The notes under the pieces were generated by a model that saw nothing but the letters and a program-made list of their open reading frames with translations, ran no database searches and was not told the origin of the DNA. The translations under genes and the position numbers were made by a program. This document shows, piece after piece, positions 36,845-44,414 of a DNA stretch of 64,000 nt (the first letter of the stretch is position 1; every line of letters starts with the position of its first letter). Source of the stretch: Nocardiopsis sp. FIRDI 009 (GTDB lineage Bacteria; Actinomycetota; Actinomycetes; Streptosporangiales; Streptosporangiaceae); contig NZ_QPNC01000003.1 in assembly GCF_003386285.1 (NCBI RefSeq), positions 16,832 through 80,831 of the forward strand. The letters are read 5' to 3'.

Positions 36845-37504
36845 TCAGCCGGTCGGCCTGCTCATGGTGACGCGCCACAGCCTGCGCGGCAGCTCGCCCT
36901 CGCTGAACTCGTGCACCTCGTCGAGATCCCAACCCTCGGCGAGCTGGCCCACCAGCTCACGGCCGAAGAAGTGCACGGCGAACCCGCCGTGTTCGTAGAT
37001 GTCGTCGCCGTGGGAGGTCCCGGCGCCGTAGTGCGCGTCGCCCGTGTGGCGCACGGTGTACACGAACGCGCCGCCCGGTCGCAGCACCCGCCGGACCTCC
37101 CCGACCAGGGCCCGGATCTGTTCCGTCGACAGCGCCATGCACAGCAGCATGTGCGCGAAGACCCCGTCCACCGACGCGTCGTCCCACGGCAGCGGTTCGC
37201 GCGCGTCGTGCGGGTGGGGCGTGACCCGGTCGGCCAGGCCCCGTTTCTCCGCCGCCTCCGAGAGCTGTTCCAGCCCGGTGGCGCTGAAGTCCGTCGCGTG
37301 TACCGTCAAGCCCTGGTCCGCCAGCCACAGCGCGTCCCGGCCGTGCCCGGCGCCCAGCTCCAGCACCGTCCGCGCGTCCCTCTCGGCCCACACCCGCGCC
37401 GCGTGCCGGGCGGCCTCCGAGGGCTCCGCCCCGTACATGTGCGGGTTCCGCGCATAGACGTTCCGCCAGTGTTCCCGCTGGTCAGCGCCGAGTCCCTCGC
37501 TCAT
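36845..37504 (-). CDS. class I SAM-dependent methyltransferase
   Basis: 219 residues. Motif I VLELGAGHGRDALWLA, acidic residue of motif II near TVHATDFS, then DGVFAHMLLCMAL and VRRVLRPGGAFVYTVRHT are the order of a Rossmann methyltransferase. Closest resemblance is to the tellurite-resistance/TehB-like group, with a conserved N-terminus YARNPHMYG. The acceptor is unknown. I use ATG 37504. The 139-bp gap to the MFS gene on the same strand leaves co-transcription possible. Confidence 0.85.
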   Translation of the reverse strand: MSEGLGADQREHWRNVYARNPHMYGAEPSEAARHAARVWAERDARTVLELGAGHGRDALWLADQGLTVHATDFSATGLEQLSEAAEKRGLADRVTPHPHDAREPLPWDDASVDGVFAHMLLCMALSTEQIRALVGEVRRVLRPGGAFVYTVRHTGDAHYGAGTSHGDDIYEHGGFAVHFFGRELVGQLAEGWDLDEVHEFSEGELPRRLWRVTMSRPTG

Positions 37505-37643
37505 GCCCGCCCTTTTCGATCGCGTCGTGTCCCCCACCTTCCTACCGTGCGGCGGCGCTCCTGAGCTGGTCGGGGACCGTCCGAGCGTGCGGGCACGGGG
37601 CCTGGAGGAGGAGCCCCGTGCCCGCCCCCCTCGTTCCGGCCGG

Positions 37644-39236
37644 TCAGTCGACCGGTTCCGAGGCTCCGTCCGCGCCCGTGCGCAGCAGGGCGGCGATCAG
37701 GAGCAGGAGGAGCACGCCGATCCCGGCGAGGATCCACAGCACCTGGTGGAAGGCGCCGTCGTAGGCCCCCGTCAGGAAGTCGAGGAAGGCGGGGTCGTCG
37801 CGGAGGCCGGAGTCCGCCCCGCCGGTGTGCCCGCCCGCGACCGCGTTGGCCACCTCCCCCGGGTCGCCCGCGCCCTCGAACGCGTCGATTCCGGCGCCGA
37901 TCCGCCCGCCCAGCAGGGTGGCCAGCAGCGACCCGTACACCGCCACCGCGACCGCCTCGCTTCCCAACCGGAGCGTGTTGAGGAACCCCGCGGCCATCCC
38001 GGCCTTGCGCTCGGGGACGATCTCCAACGCGAGCCGGTCGACCAGCCCGGCGGACAGCCCCATTCCGGCCCCGGTGACGAGCATGGGCGCGGCCACCACG
38101 GCCACCGACACCCGCGGCCCGAACAGCAGCAGGCCCAGGTCGCCCAGCACCAGGCAGAGCAGGCTCGCGTAGACGAGCGCGAGCGCGGGCGCCCCGCGCG
38201 AGACCAGCGACGCGGCCAGCATCGGACCCACGAACACCGGCAGGGTCAGCAGCACCATGACCAGCCCGGCCGCACCGGGGCCGTAACCGCCGATCACGGT
38301 CAGGTAGCTGGGCAGGTGGGTGAGGATCGTGACGAACCCGAACGACGCGGCCACCGGCACCAGGCACAGCCCGACGAACCGGCGTTCGGTGAGCAGCCCC
38401 AGGTCCAGGATCGGATTCTCGCGCCCGCGCTCGAGCGCGGTGAACGCGGACAGGGCCACGACCGTTCCGGCGAACAGGCCGAGCACCCGAGCGCTGGCCC
38501 AGCCCCACTGGGAGCCCTGCACGATGGCGGTGGTCAGCAGCAGCATGGCGGTGATGAACAGCGCCGCGCCGAGCACGTCGATCCGCGCCCCCGGTCTGCC
38601 CGTCCCGGGGGCGGCGCGGGCGATCACCGGCACGGCGGCGAGCACCAGGGCCAGTGCCAGCGCGTGCGCACCGAAGATCCAGCGCCAGCCCAGAGCCTCC
38701 ACGACGAGCCCGGACAGCGAGGGACCGAGCGCCACTCCCACCCCGGCGACGGTGCCGAACAGCGCGAACGCCCGCGCCCGCGCGGGGCCGTCGAAGACGG
38801 TCGTCAGGATGGCGCTGCCGCAGGCGAAGACGGCGGCGCCGCCGACCCCGGCCAGGGCCCGCGCGACGTCGAGCATGGCGATGTCGGCGGCGAACGCGCT
38901 GGCCAGCGACGCGGCGCCGTAGACGCCCGCGCCCAGGGCGAAGGCGCGCGCCCGGCCGACGACGTCGGCCAGGGAGCCCCAGACCAGTGTGAAGCAGGCG
39001 AAGGCGACGTTGAACGCGTTCAGCACCCACTGGAGGGGGACGAGGTCGGCGCCGGTGTCGGCTCCGATGGTGGGGAGCGCGACCGCGGTGCCGGAGATGG
39101 AGGTGGGGACGACGAAGACCGCGAGGAGGACCGCGGCCAGGGTCAGTCTCCGTGCCGACGTCCCGGGGGCCGTGTCCGGTTCCGGCGCGGGCGGGGCGGC
39201 CCCGCCCTCCGGTGTGGGGGAGTTCTGGGTGGTCAC
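37644..39236 (-). CDS. MFS multidrug exporter, DHA2 (14-TM) family
   Basis: 530 residues, about 14 membrane helices. Signature stretches: AVALPTIGADTG in helix 1, WVLNAFNVAFACFTLVWGSLADVVGRARAF (helices 2-3 with motif A), and the motif C-like GVGVALGPSLSG. Such proteins extrude cationic drugs by proton antiport. Start GTG 39236 has AGGAG 7 bases upstream. The gene is divergent from an ArsR regulator and its promoter region holds two matching palindromes, so it is a probable target. Confidence 0.9.
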   Translation of the reverse strand: MTTQNSPTPEGGAAPPAPEPDTAPGTSARRLTLAAVLLAVFVVPTSISGTAVALPTIGADTGADLVPLQWVLNAFNVAFACFTLVWGSLADVVGRARAFALGAGVYGAASLASAFAADIAMLDVARALAGVGGAAVFACGSAILTTVFDGPARARAFALFGTVAGVGVALGPSLSGLVVEALGWRWIFGAHALALALVLAAVPVIARAAPGTGRPGARIDVLGAALFITAMLLLTTAIVQGSQWGWASARVLGLFAGTVVALSAFTALERGRENPILDLGLLTERRFVGLCLVPVAASFGFVTILTHLPSYLTVIGGYGPGAAGLVMVLLTLPVFVGPMLAASLVSRGAPALALVYASLLCLVLGDLGLLLFGPRVSVAVVAAPMLVTGAGMGLSAGLVDRLALEIVPERKAGMAAGFLNTLRLGSEAVAVAVYGSLLATLLGGRIGAGIDAFEGAGDPGEVANAVAGGHTGGADSGLRDDPAFLDFLTGAYDGAFHQVLWILAGIGVLLLLLIAALLRTGADGASEPVD

Positions 39237-39272
39237 GGGGGTTCTCCTGGGGTGATCCGGCTCCACACAGGG

Positions 39273-39335
39273 AGGTACGAAAAATTTCGTACCTAAGGTT
39301 CACATGACCCATAGGTATGATGCAAGTAGTACCTA
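39273..39335. promoter_or_regulatory. two ArsR operators
   Basis: Site 1 (39273-39294) has 10-bp arms AGGTACGAAA/TTTCGTACCT around AA. Site 2 (39312-39335) keeps the outer arms TAGGTA/TACCTA with a looser middle. Their centres are 40 bp apart, about four helical turns, within the MFS/ArsR divergent promoter. Confidence 0.7.
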
Positions 39336-39362
39336 CACTCCCCGTCATCGCCAGGAGCCGGA

Positions 39363-39695
39363 ATGCCAGACCCGGAAGGCCACCCCTCGCGCGACGAGAT
39401 GGATCTGCGGACGGTGCTCAGCGCGCTGGCCGACCCCCTCAGGTTCAGGGTCGTCGCCGCGCTCGTGGCCGAACCGGAAAGGGTCGAGCGGCACTGCACG
39501 TCGTTCGGGCTGCCCGTGTCCAAGTCCACGCGCACCCACCACTTCCGGATCCTGCGCGAGGCCGGGCTGATCCGCCAGGTGGACCGGGGCAACAGTCGGA
39601 TGGCGCGGCTGCGGCGCGAGGACATCGAGGCCCGTTTCCCCGGGCTGATCGCCCTCATCGCCGAGGCCGGTGTCCCCGAACCCCAGGACGCCTGA
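39363..39695 (+). CDS. ArsR/SmtB-type winged-helix regulator
   Basis: 110 residues. LRTVLSALADPLRFRVVAAL, then SKSTRTHHFRILREAGLIRQVDRGNS is the ArsR recognition region. No cysteine cluster for metal binding is seen in the recognition helix (one Cys, in ERHCTSFG), so it may sense an organic compound. GGAGCCGGA precedes the ATG. It likely represses the divergent exporter and itself through the two palindromes in between. Confidence 0.88.
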   Translation: MPDPEGHPSRDEMDLRTVLSALADPLRFRVVAALVAEPERVERHCTSFGLPVSKSTRTHHFRILREAGLIRQVDRGNSRMARLRREDIEARFPGLIALIAEAGVPEPQDA

Positions 39696-39814
39696 GGGCG
39701 TCCGGTCGTCCCGGGCGCGGGCCGCCGGATCGATCAGGAATCGAGAAGCGCTGGTCAGCGCCGTGTTTCTAGTGTGGTCGCCACAGAGATCAGAGCGACT
39801 GACCGGAGGCGGCC

Positions 39815-40275
39815 ATGGCACGGGGACAGCGGGCGGACAGCAGTGGAGGGCACGGGCCGGTGTCGCGGTGGGCAGCACCGTGCCAACGCGCGCATGAGGC
39901 GCAGGATCCGCGGCTGTCGCGGTTCGTTCATGGGCATGGACGTCCTGATCCTGCAACACGGCGGGCCACCGGAGCGGGCAGCCCCGGGAGACGCCGGTGG
40001 CGTGGTTCCCCGACGGGGAGGACGCCTGGCTGGTCGTCGCCTCGGGCGGCAGGAACCGGCATCCGGACTGGCACCTCAACCTGATGGGGCGTCCCGAGCG
40101 GGCCTCGGTCGAACTGCCCGGTCACCGGAGCGTTCCGGTGACGCCGCGCGTGCTCGACGGGCCCGAGCGCGAGCGGGCGTGGCGGCGCGTCCCCGAATCC
40201 CAGCCCTGCCTGGGCAGGTACCAGAGCAGGAGCGGCCGGGAGTACCCGGTGGTTCGGCTGACCCCGCGCTCCTGA
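39815..40275 (+). pseudogene. frameshifted deazaflavin-dependent nitroreductase-family gene (DUF385/Ddn)
   Basis: Three frames together give one Ddn-like protein of about 152 residues. Frame A starts at ATG 39815 (GGAGG at 39805-39809) and reads to SRW. An extra G in the GGG at 39870-39872 moves it to frame B (RANARMRRRIRG, FMGMDVLIL). An extra base near 39954 moves it to frame C (TAGHRSGQPRETPVAWFPDG, to AWRRVPESQPCLGRYQ and stop 40275). With both shifts undone the family motifs are complete and in order. The ribosome site is intact, so decay is recent, or there are two sequencing errors. The intact family reduces substrates with F420. Confidence 0.75.
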
Positions 40276-40292
40276 TCCGGGGGCGCGTCGGG

Positions 40293-40640
40293 TCAGCGGT
40301 GGCCCACGACGTTGACCACCCGGCCGTTCGGGTCGCGGACGAAGAACCGGCGTACGCCCCACTCCTCGTCCCGCAGGGAGTGGACGATCTCCGCGCCGCT
40401 GTCGACCACGGCCGTGTACACCGCGTCCACGTCGTCCACCTCGATGCTCATGTCCGGTGAGACGGGCGCGGTCTCGTCCCGGCTCATGAGGATGACCTGT
40501 GCCGAGGGGTTGGCGGGAGAGGCGAGGCTGACGACCCAGCCCAGGTTCATGGCCTCCTCAAGCCCCAGGAGGCCGTAGAAGTCCCGGCTCTCCTTCATGG
40601 CCTTCGTCTGGATGTCGGGTACGACGCGACGGACTGACAA
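40293..40640 (-). CDS. VOC (glyoxalase/bleomycin-resistance) family protein
   Basis: 115 residues, the usual single-VOC length. It has the paired beta-alpha-beta-beta-beta pattern (VVPDIQTKAMKESRDFYGLL, and later DDVDAVYTAVVDSGAEIV, FFVRDPNGRVVNVVGH). The C-terminal region carries the family's metal/substrate residues only in part, so function is unknown. TTG 40640 is chosen as the start, with AGGAG 6-7 bases upstream. It is convergent with the pseudogene. Confidence 0.8.
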   Translation of the reverse strand: MSVRRVVPDIQTKAMKESRDFYGLLGLEEAMNLGWVVSLASPANPSAQVILMSRDETAPVSPDMSIEVDDVDAVYTAVVDSGAEIVHSLRDEEWGVRRFFVRDPNGRVVNVVGHR

Positions 40641-40740
40641 CGGGGGCTCCTGTCGACGGGCGGAAGCGGACCTTCCTGAGCCTTCCCGCGCCCCGGCGGG
40701 ACACACCCGCCGCGGTTCGCTTCGGGTGGGCCGACGGAGA

Positions 40741-40783
40741 GTTCCCGGGCCGGGAACGGGGCCGCCGCTCCCGGCCCGGGAGC
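40741..40783. repeat. twin 17-bp palindromes
   Basis: GTTCCCGGGCCGGGAAC (40741-40757) and GCTCCCGGCCCGGGAGC (40767-40783) differ in only a few bases, centres 26 bp apart. They sit downstream of the Rpn-like gene and upstream of the VOC gene, so they are either tandem terminators or an operator pair. Confidence 0.5.
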
Positions 40784-40806
40784 TGTCATGGAGTTCCGGG
40801 CGGTGG

Positions 40807-41697
40807 TCAGGCGAAGAGGTCTTCGGCGCGGTCCACCGTGGCGGCGCGTCGTACCCACTGGTGCAGGGTGTCCAGGTCGGTGCAGGACTCGACCCGCTGG
40901 CGGACCTCGTCGGTGACGGTCAGACCGCGCGCGTCCAGAAACAGCAGCACGTTGCGCGCGGCTTCCTCGGTGTGGCCCTCTTCCCGGCCCTCCTCCCGGC
41001 CCTCTTCCCGGCCGATGCCGACGTACTTGCGGGCGAAGTCGCTCTGCCACGGGTAGGTTTCCAAGGCCATCAAGCCCTCCAGCTCCTTCCGGGCAGCCTC
41101 GTTGAGACCGCTCAGTGCGTAGTCATAGTAGAACAGTCGGTGCCGCTCAGGAGTGACGTCCAAGGCGTCCACCAGCGCCTTCAGGGTGCGCGAATCGGTG
41201 TTTCCGTGGGCGTGGGCCGAAAAGACCGCGACCTCCGGGATCACGCGTGCCCGGGCTGATTCGACGACCAGCGGCATGTCGGTCGGGCTGACGGTCAGCG
41301 GTGCCAGGTCGAACCCCGGATGCCCCATGGGGATGGGGTTCGCGCACCACCGGGCGACGGACTCGTTCGGGCACAGAACGATGAGAACCGCGGGGCATTT
41401 GAGCCGGAGCCGAAGCGTGGTGAGGTAGGCGGGCCAGCTGAACCGCTTGTCGTCGTCTCGGCCGTGCTGCCGCTCGACGACGACCGCCAGGACGTTGCGG
41501 TCACCGTCACGGAGCAGGACCGCTCCGTCGCTGTTGAGTTCCTTGGGGTCGCAGTTGGTCAGTACGGAACTGGTGTTGATCACCTCGGTGTGCCAGGGCA
41601 CTCCGTAGCCGAGTGACTGGTCCAGCAGGACTGGGATGACGGCGGGCTGGTTCTGGATGATCCGCAACGGGATCTCGTGTTCTCGGGTGGGCAACAC
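40807..41697 (-). CDS. Rpn/PD-(D/E)XK nuclease-like protein
   Basis: About 296 residues. An actinobacterial family with REEGREEGREEG charged repeats near residue 225 before a C-terminal helical segment (NVLLFLDARGLTV, RRAATVDRAEDLFA). The central part has the VVVERQHGRDDDKRFSWP and AVLIVLCPNESVARW strands that resemble the PD-(D/E)XK fold of recombination-promoting Rpn proteins; the catalytic Asp/Glu/Lys set is not certain. The start is not clear: GTG 41697 or TTG 41694. Codon use is a little less GC-biased than the neighbours. It may be a remnant of a mobile or phage-defence element; no other such gene is adjacent. Confidence 0.65.
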   Translation of the reverse strand: MLPTREHEIPLRIIQNQPAVIPVLLDQSLGYGVPWHTEVINTSSVLTNCDPKELNSDGAVLLRDGDRNVLAVVVERQHGRDDDKRFSWPAYLTTLRLRLKCPAVLIVLCPNESVARWCANPIPMGHPGFDLAPLTVSPTDMPLVVESARARVIPEVAVFSAHAHGNTDSRTLKALVDALDVTPERHRLFYYDYALSGLNEAARKELEGLMALETYPWQSDFARKYVGIGREEGREEGREEGHTEEAARNVLLFLDARGLTVTDEVRQRVESCTDLDTLHQWVRRAATVDRAEDLFA

Positions 41698-42259
41698 GGC
41701 TCCGTTTCGCTGTTTCTCTGGTGGCTGGTGGACAGGCGGGGCGCTGGCCGGCCCCGGGGGAGAGGGCCGTCCACACGTGGGCGCCAGGCGCGGTGCGGGG
41801 GTACGGAACCGGTCCCGCGCGTGAGAGCGGGGGACGCTCTCAGGGGGTTGGGGGAAGGCCGGAGGAGGCCGGGGCCGTACCGCCCCGTTCCGGCGATCCC
41901 CTGCGTTCGGGTGGTGGATTGTCGGCCGCGGTCTCGGGCGTCGGTCAACGCCGTCGGGCCTTTTCTTTTCCGGGAGGGAGACTAGGGCACGGGGCCGGTG
42001 GGTGCGAACTTTTTCCTGAGGTCCGGCGGAGAAAGGGTGCGGGGCACGGCGTCGGTACAGGCCAGTGGTGCTGTTCGAATGGTCTGGATTTATTCTCGAT
42101 GCAGGTCGGAAGAATCCCTTGGGTCCGGAATGGCGGTGTATGTGATTCGGTCGCGCGCAACGGAGGTTCCACCGCGCCTTCTCGGGGGTCCGCCCCGCGG
42201 ACACGGCGAGAGCGGGCGGGAACGCGCCTCCCCACCCGCCCGCACGCCCGGTTCCGGGT
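41698..42259. other. 562-bp gap with terminator, otherwise no feature
   Basis: No credible gene on either strand. 41990-42140 is moderately AT-rich. A terminator for the Roadblock operon lies at its right end. Confidence 0.5.
42212..42243 (-). terminator. terminator of the Roadblock operon
   Basis: 9-bp perfect stem GCGGGCGGG/CCCGCCCGC, 17 bases beyond the stop of the downstream Roadblock gene. Confidence 0.55.
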
Positions 42260-42631
42260 TCAGACCTCCAGCGTTCCCTCGATGCTCTTGAGCTTGTGCC
42301 GGGCCAGGGCGAGGTTGCCCCGGGCGCGGTCCAACGCCAGGTAGAGGAACAGGCCCTGCCCGCCGTGGCTCGTGAGGGGGCGGATGATGTGGTACTGGCT
42401 GGACAGGGTGATGAGGATGTCCTCGATCGCCTCATTGAGGTTCAGCTGTTCCACCGTCCTCATCTTCGCCCTGACCACCTCCGTGTTGCCCGCCGCGGCG
42501 ACGTTGAGGTCCAGGGCGCTCGTCGCGCTGAGCGTGCCCAGGGCCATGCCGCTGCCGTAATCGACGACGGCGGCCCCGAGGGCGCCCTCGATCGCCATCA
42601 TGTCCTTCAGCCCGGTTTCGATGTTGGCCAT
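42260..42631 (-). CDS. Roadblock/LC7-domain protein
   Basis: 123 residues. N-terminal helix IETGLKDMMAIEGALGAAVVDYGSGMALG, a central strand-helix with TVEQLNLNEAIEDILITLSSQYHIIRPL, and a final helix with LDRARGNLALARHKL. The size and order match bacterial Roadblock proteins that work with Ras-like GTPases. AGGAGAG lies upstream of ATG 42631. It is related in its last helix to the gene product directly upstream and lies 98 bp after it, likely the same operon. No GTPase gene is adjacent. Confidence 0.85.
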   Translation of the reverse strand: MANIETGLKDMMAIEGALGAAVVDYGSGMALGTLSATSALDLNVAAAGNTEVVRAKMRTVEQLNLNEAIEDILITLSSQYHIIRPLTSHGGQGLFLYLALDRARGNLALARHKLKSIEGTLEV

Positions 42632-42729
42632 GTCCTTCTCTCTCCTGGGGTTGGTCCGAGGCGGCGTCGGTCGCTGGGTGAGCCAGCGGTGCACGGCGGG
42701 AATCCGCCGTAGTGGGAACCGGCGGCCGG

Positions 42730-43209
42730 TCACGCGATCACCGGTCCCGTCCGTGGACGGTCGACGGGCAGGGCGCGGAGCCCCTCCAGTACGCGTTCGA
42801 GTACCGCACGGTCCACCGGGACGGCGGGGCGCACCACGGGGCGGTCCCGGCCCGTGCCACGCCGGGGCGGCGGCACGCGGGCCGTGTCCGCCAGTCCGCG
42901 CAGTCGTCGCAGGGCGAAGGCGAGATTCCCCCGCTCCCGCTCCATCCGTACCTGCACACAGAGGTCAGAGCCCTTCAGGACGGCGAGCAGCAGATGGTGG
43001 TCGCCGTCGGTGACGACCACGTCCTCCACCGCTTGGGCGGCGTACAGGGGGCCGGCGTGGAGGGCCTGGAGGATCGACGTCGACTCCGCGGCCCGGTCCT
43101 CCTCACCGACACGGGACACGGTGTCGCCTTCTCGCCAGTCGACGAGGCAGACGCTGCGGACTCCGGGGGTCTGGAGCATCTCCCGTATCTGCTGGTCGAT
43201 GGAGAGCAC
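42730..43209 (-). CDS. Roadblock-like protein, paralogue of the next gene
   Basis: 159 residues. QQIREMLQTPGVRSVCLVDWREGDTV, then ILQALHAGPLYAAQAVEDVVVTDGDHHLLL, then VRMERERGNLAFALRRLR follow the same layout as the downstream gene, so the two are ancient duplicates. A C-terminal basic/Pro extension (PPPRRGTGRDRP) of about 40 residues is unique to this copy. Start GTG 43209 with AAGGAG upstream. Two partners fit formation of a heterodimer, the state in which Roadblock proteins usually bind GTPases. Confidence 0.75.
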   Translation of the reverse strand: MLSIDQQIREMLQTPGVRSVCLVDWREGDTVSRVGEEDRAAESTSILQALHAGPLYAAQAVEDVVVTDGDHHLLLAVLKGSDLCVQVRMERERGNLAFALRRLRGLADTARVPPPRRGTGRDRPVVRPAVPVDRAVLERVLEGLRALPVDRPRTGPVIA

Positions 43210-43805
43210 GACGGCTCCTTGGGGGGGAGAGCGGGACGACACGTGCCGTTCCGCGGTCGGACGGTTCGGCCGCACAGCGGCCCCTGTGGATTCCATGACA
43301 CTAGGGCGTGAACGATCCGCCCGCAGGGATTTGCTGATTTTTCCTGCCTTGTCCCAGGAAGGCGGCGAGACGCGGTCTTCCGGAAGTGCGGACTGCGGGC
43401 GAATGATGTGTTCCAGTGCGCACAAAAAGGGTGTCGGGTGGTAGGTCCTGGTCTGTGGTCGGAATCCTTTTTCGAGTGATTCGATAATGCGCGTGCCGGT
43501 GCGGGTCGAGCATCGACCTTACGTCCGTTGTGCCCTTTTCATGAGGCTTGGTGGAGGGCGCGTCACCACGGAAGTCCAAATTCTTCGCCACCGATTCCCT
43601 TGCCCGCGCATGCCTGCGCCCCTGATCGGGGATGGCGAGGGGGACCGTGTTCGCGCTGGTCACGCCCTTCCGGCGAAGGGCCGCGACGCCACCCCCGATC
43701 AGGGGCCGGGGCGCGCGACACCGGTGGACAGCCCACAGCGCCGTTTTTCGGGCGGGGCCGCGCGCGACAGGCCACATCCGCCCCGAACACCGACAGGAGA
43801 ACACG
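43210..43805. other. 596-bp divergent gap before the CBS gene
   Basis: No credible gene. AT-rich at 43320-43360 and 43440-43560, GC-rich after 43590 where a large folded element lies (separate entry). Confidence 0.5.
43618..43706. other. nested stem structure, possible structured leader RNA
   Basis: An outer stem of 14 bp (CCCCTGATCGGGG at 43619-43631 with CCCCGATCAGGGG at 43693-43705, plus one flanking G-C pair) continues after a 2x2 internal loop into GGCG/CGCC (43634-43637, 43687-43690). Inside is a perfect hairpin GCCCTTC-CGGC-GAAGGGC (43664-43681). It is a branched fold 100 bp before the CBS gene. Confidence 0.55.
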
Positions 43806-44231
43806 ATGACCACCGCCGCTGACATCATGCACACGGGAGTCCGGTGGGCTTCCGCCACCGAGACCCTGGACCGGGTCGCCCAGTTGATGCGCGAAGAGGG
43901 TGTGGGCGTGATCCCGATCGCCGATCCCGACAGCCCCGACGAGCGCATGTGCGGCATCATCACCGACCGCGACATCGTCCTCGAATGCATCGCCCAGGGC
44001 CACGACCCCGCACAGGTCACCGCCAGGGAGCTGTGTAAGGGCACGCCCCGCTGGGTCTCCACCAGCGCCGGGGTCGACGAGATCCTCCGCGAGATGGAGT
44101 CGCACCAGATCCGCCGTCTGCCCGTCGTCGACGAGAACAAGCGGCTGGTCGGCATGATCAGCGAGGCCGACCTGTCCCAGCACCTCACGGACGACAAGAT
44201 CGCCGAGTTCGTCGGGCGCGTCTACGCCTGA
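43806..44231 (+). CDS. tandem CBS-domain protein
   Basis: 141 residues holding two CBS motifs: TLDRVAQLMREEGVGVIPI with GIITDRDIV, and GVDEILREMESHQIRRLPVVD with GMISEADL. CBS pairs bind adenine nucleotides and act as sensor modules; stand-alone ones in actinobacteria are often dormancy- or stress-induced. AGGAGAACACG precedes ATG 43806. It is a single gene ended by a terminator. Confidence 0.9.
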   Translation: MTTAADIMHTGVRWASATETLDRVAQLMREEGVGVIPIADPDSPDERMCGIITDRDIVLECIAQGHDPAQVTARELCKGTPRWVSTSAGVDEILREMESHQIRRLPVVDENKRLVGMISEADLSQHLTDDKIAEFVGRVYA

Positions 44232-44244
44232 GCGACCGCGCGCC

Positions 44245-44264
44245 GCACGGAGCGGGCTCCGTGC
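44245..44264 (+). terminator. terminator of the CBS gene
   Basis: GCACGGAGC/GCTCCGTGC, a 9-bp stem with a 2-base loop, 14 bases after the stop. Confidence 0.7.
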
Positions 44265-44414
44265 AGCCGAGTGCTGCGCGGGGCCGACCCGCCCCGGACC
44301 GCGGGGCGCGCGCCGGCGGCTCCGGAAGCCGCCCCGGACGTCCCGGACCCCCCGACACCGCGGCGCACGACGTCCCTGGCCGCCGCGCCGCCACCACCGC
44401 CTAACATCCGGGGC

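Noticed and set aside
37044..37457. Plus-strand frame opposite the methyltransferase
   Set aside because: Shadow; the minus-strand product has clear methyltransferase motifs.
40807..41697. Transposase call for the Rpn-like protein
   Set aside because: Related proteins are sometimes named transposases, but no DDE motif or terminal inverted repeats are seen; it fits the PD-(D/E)XK-like group better.
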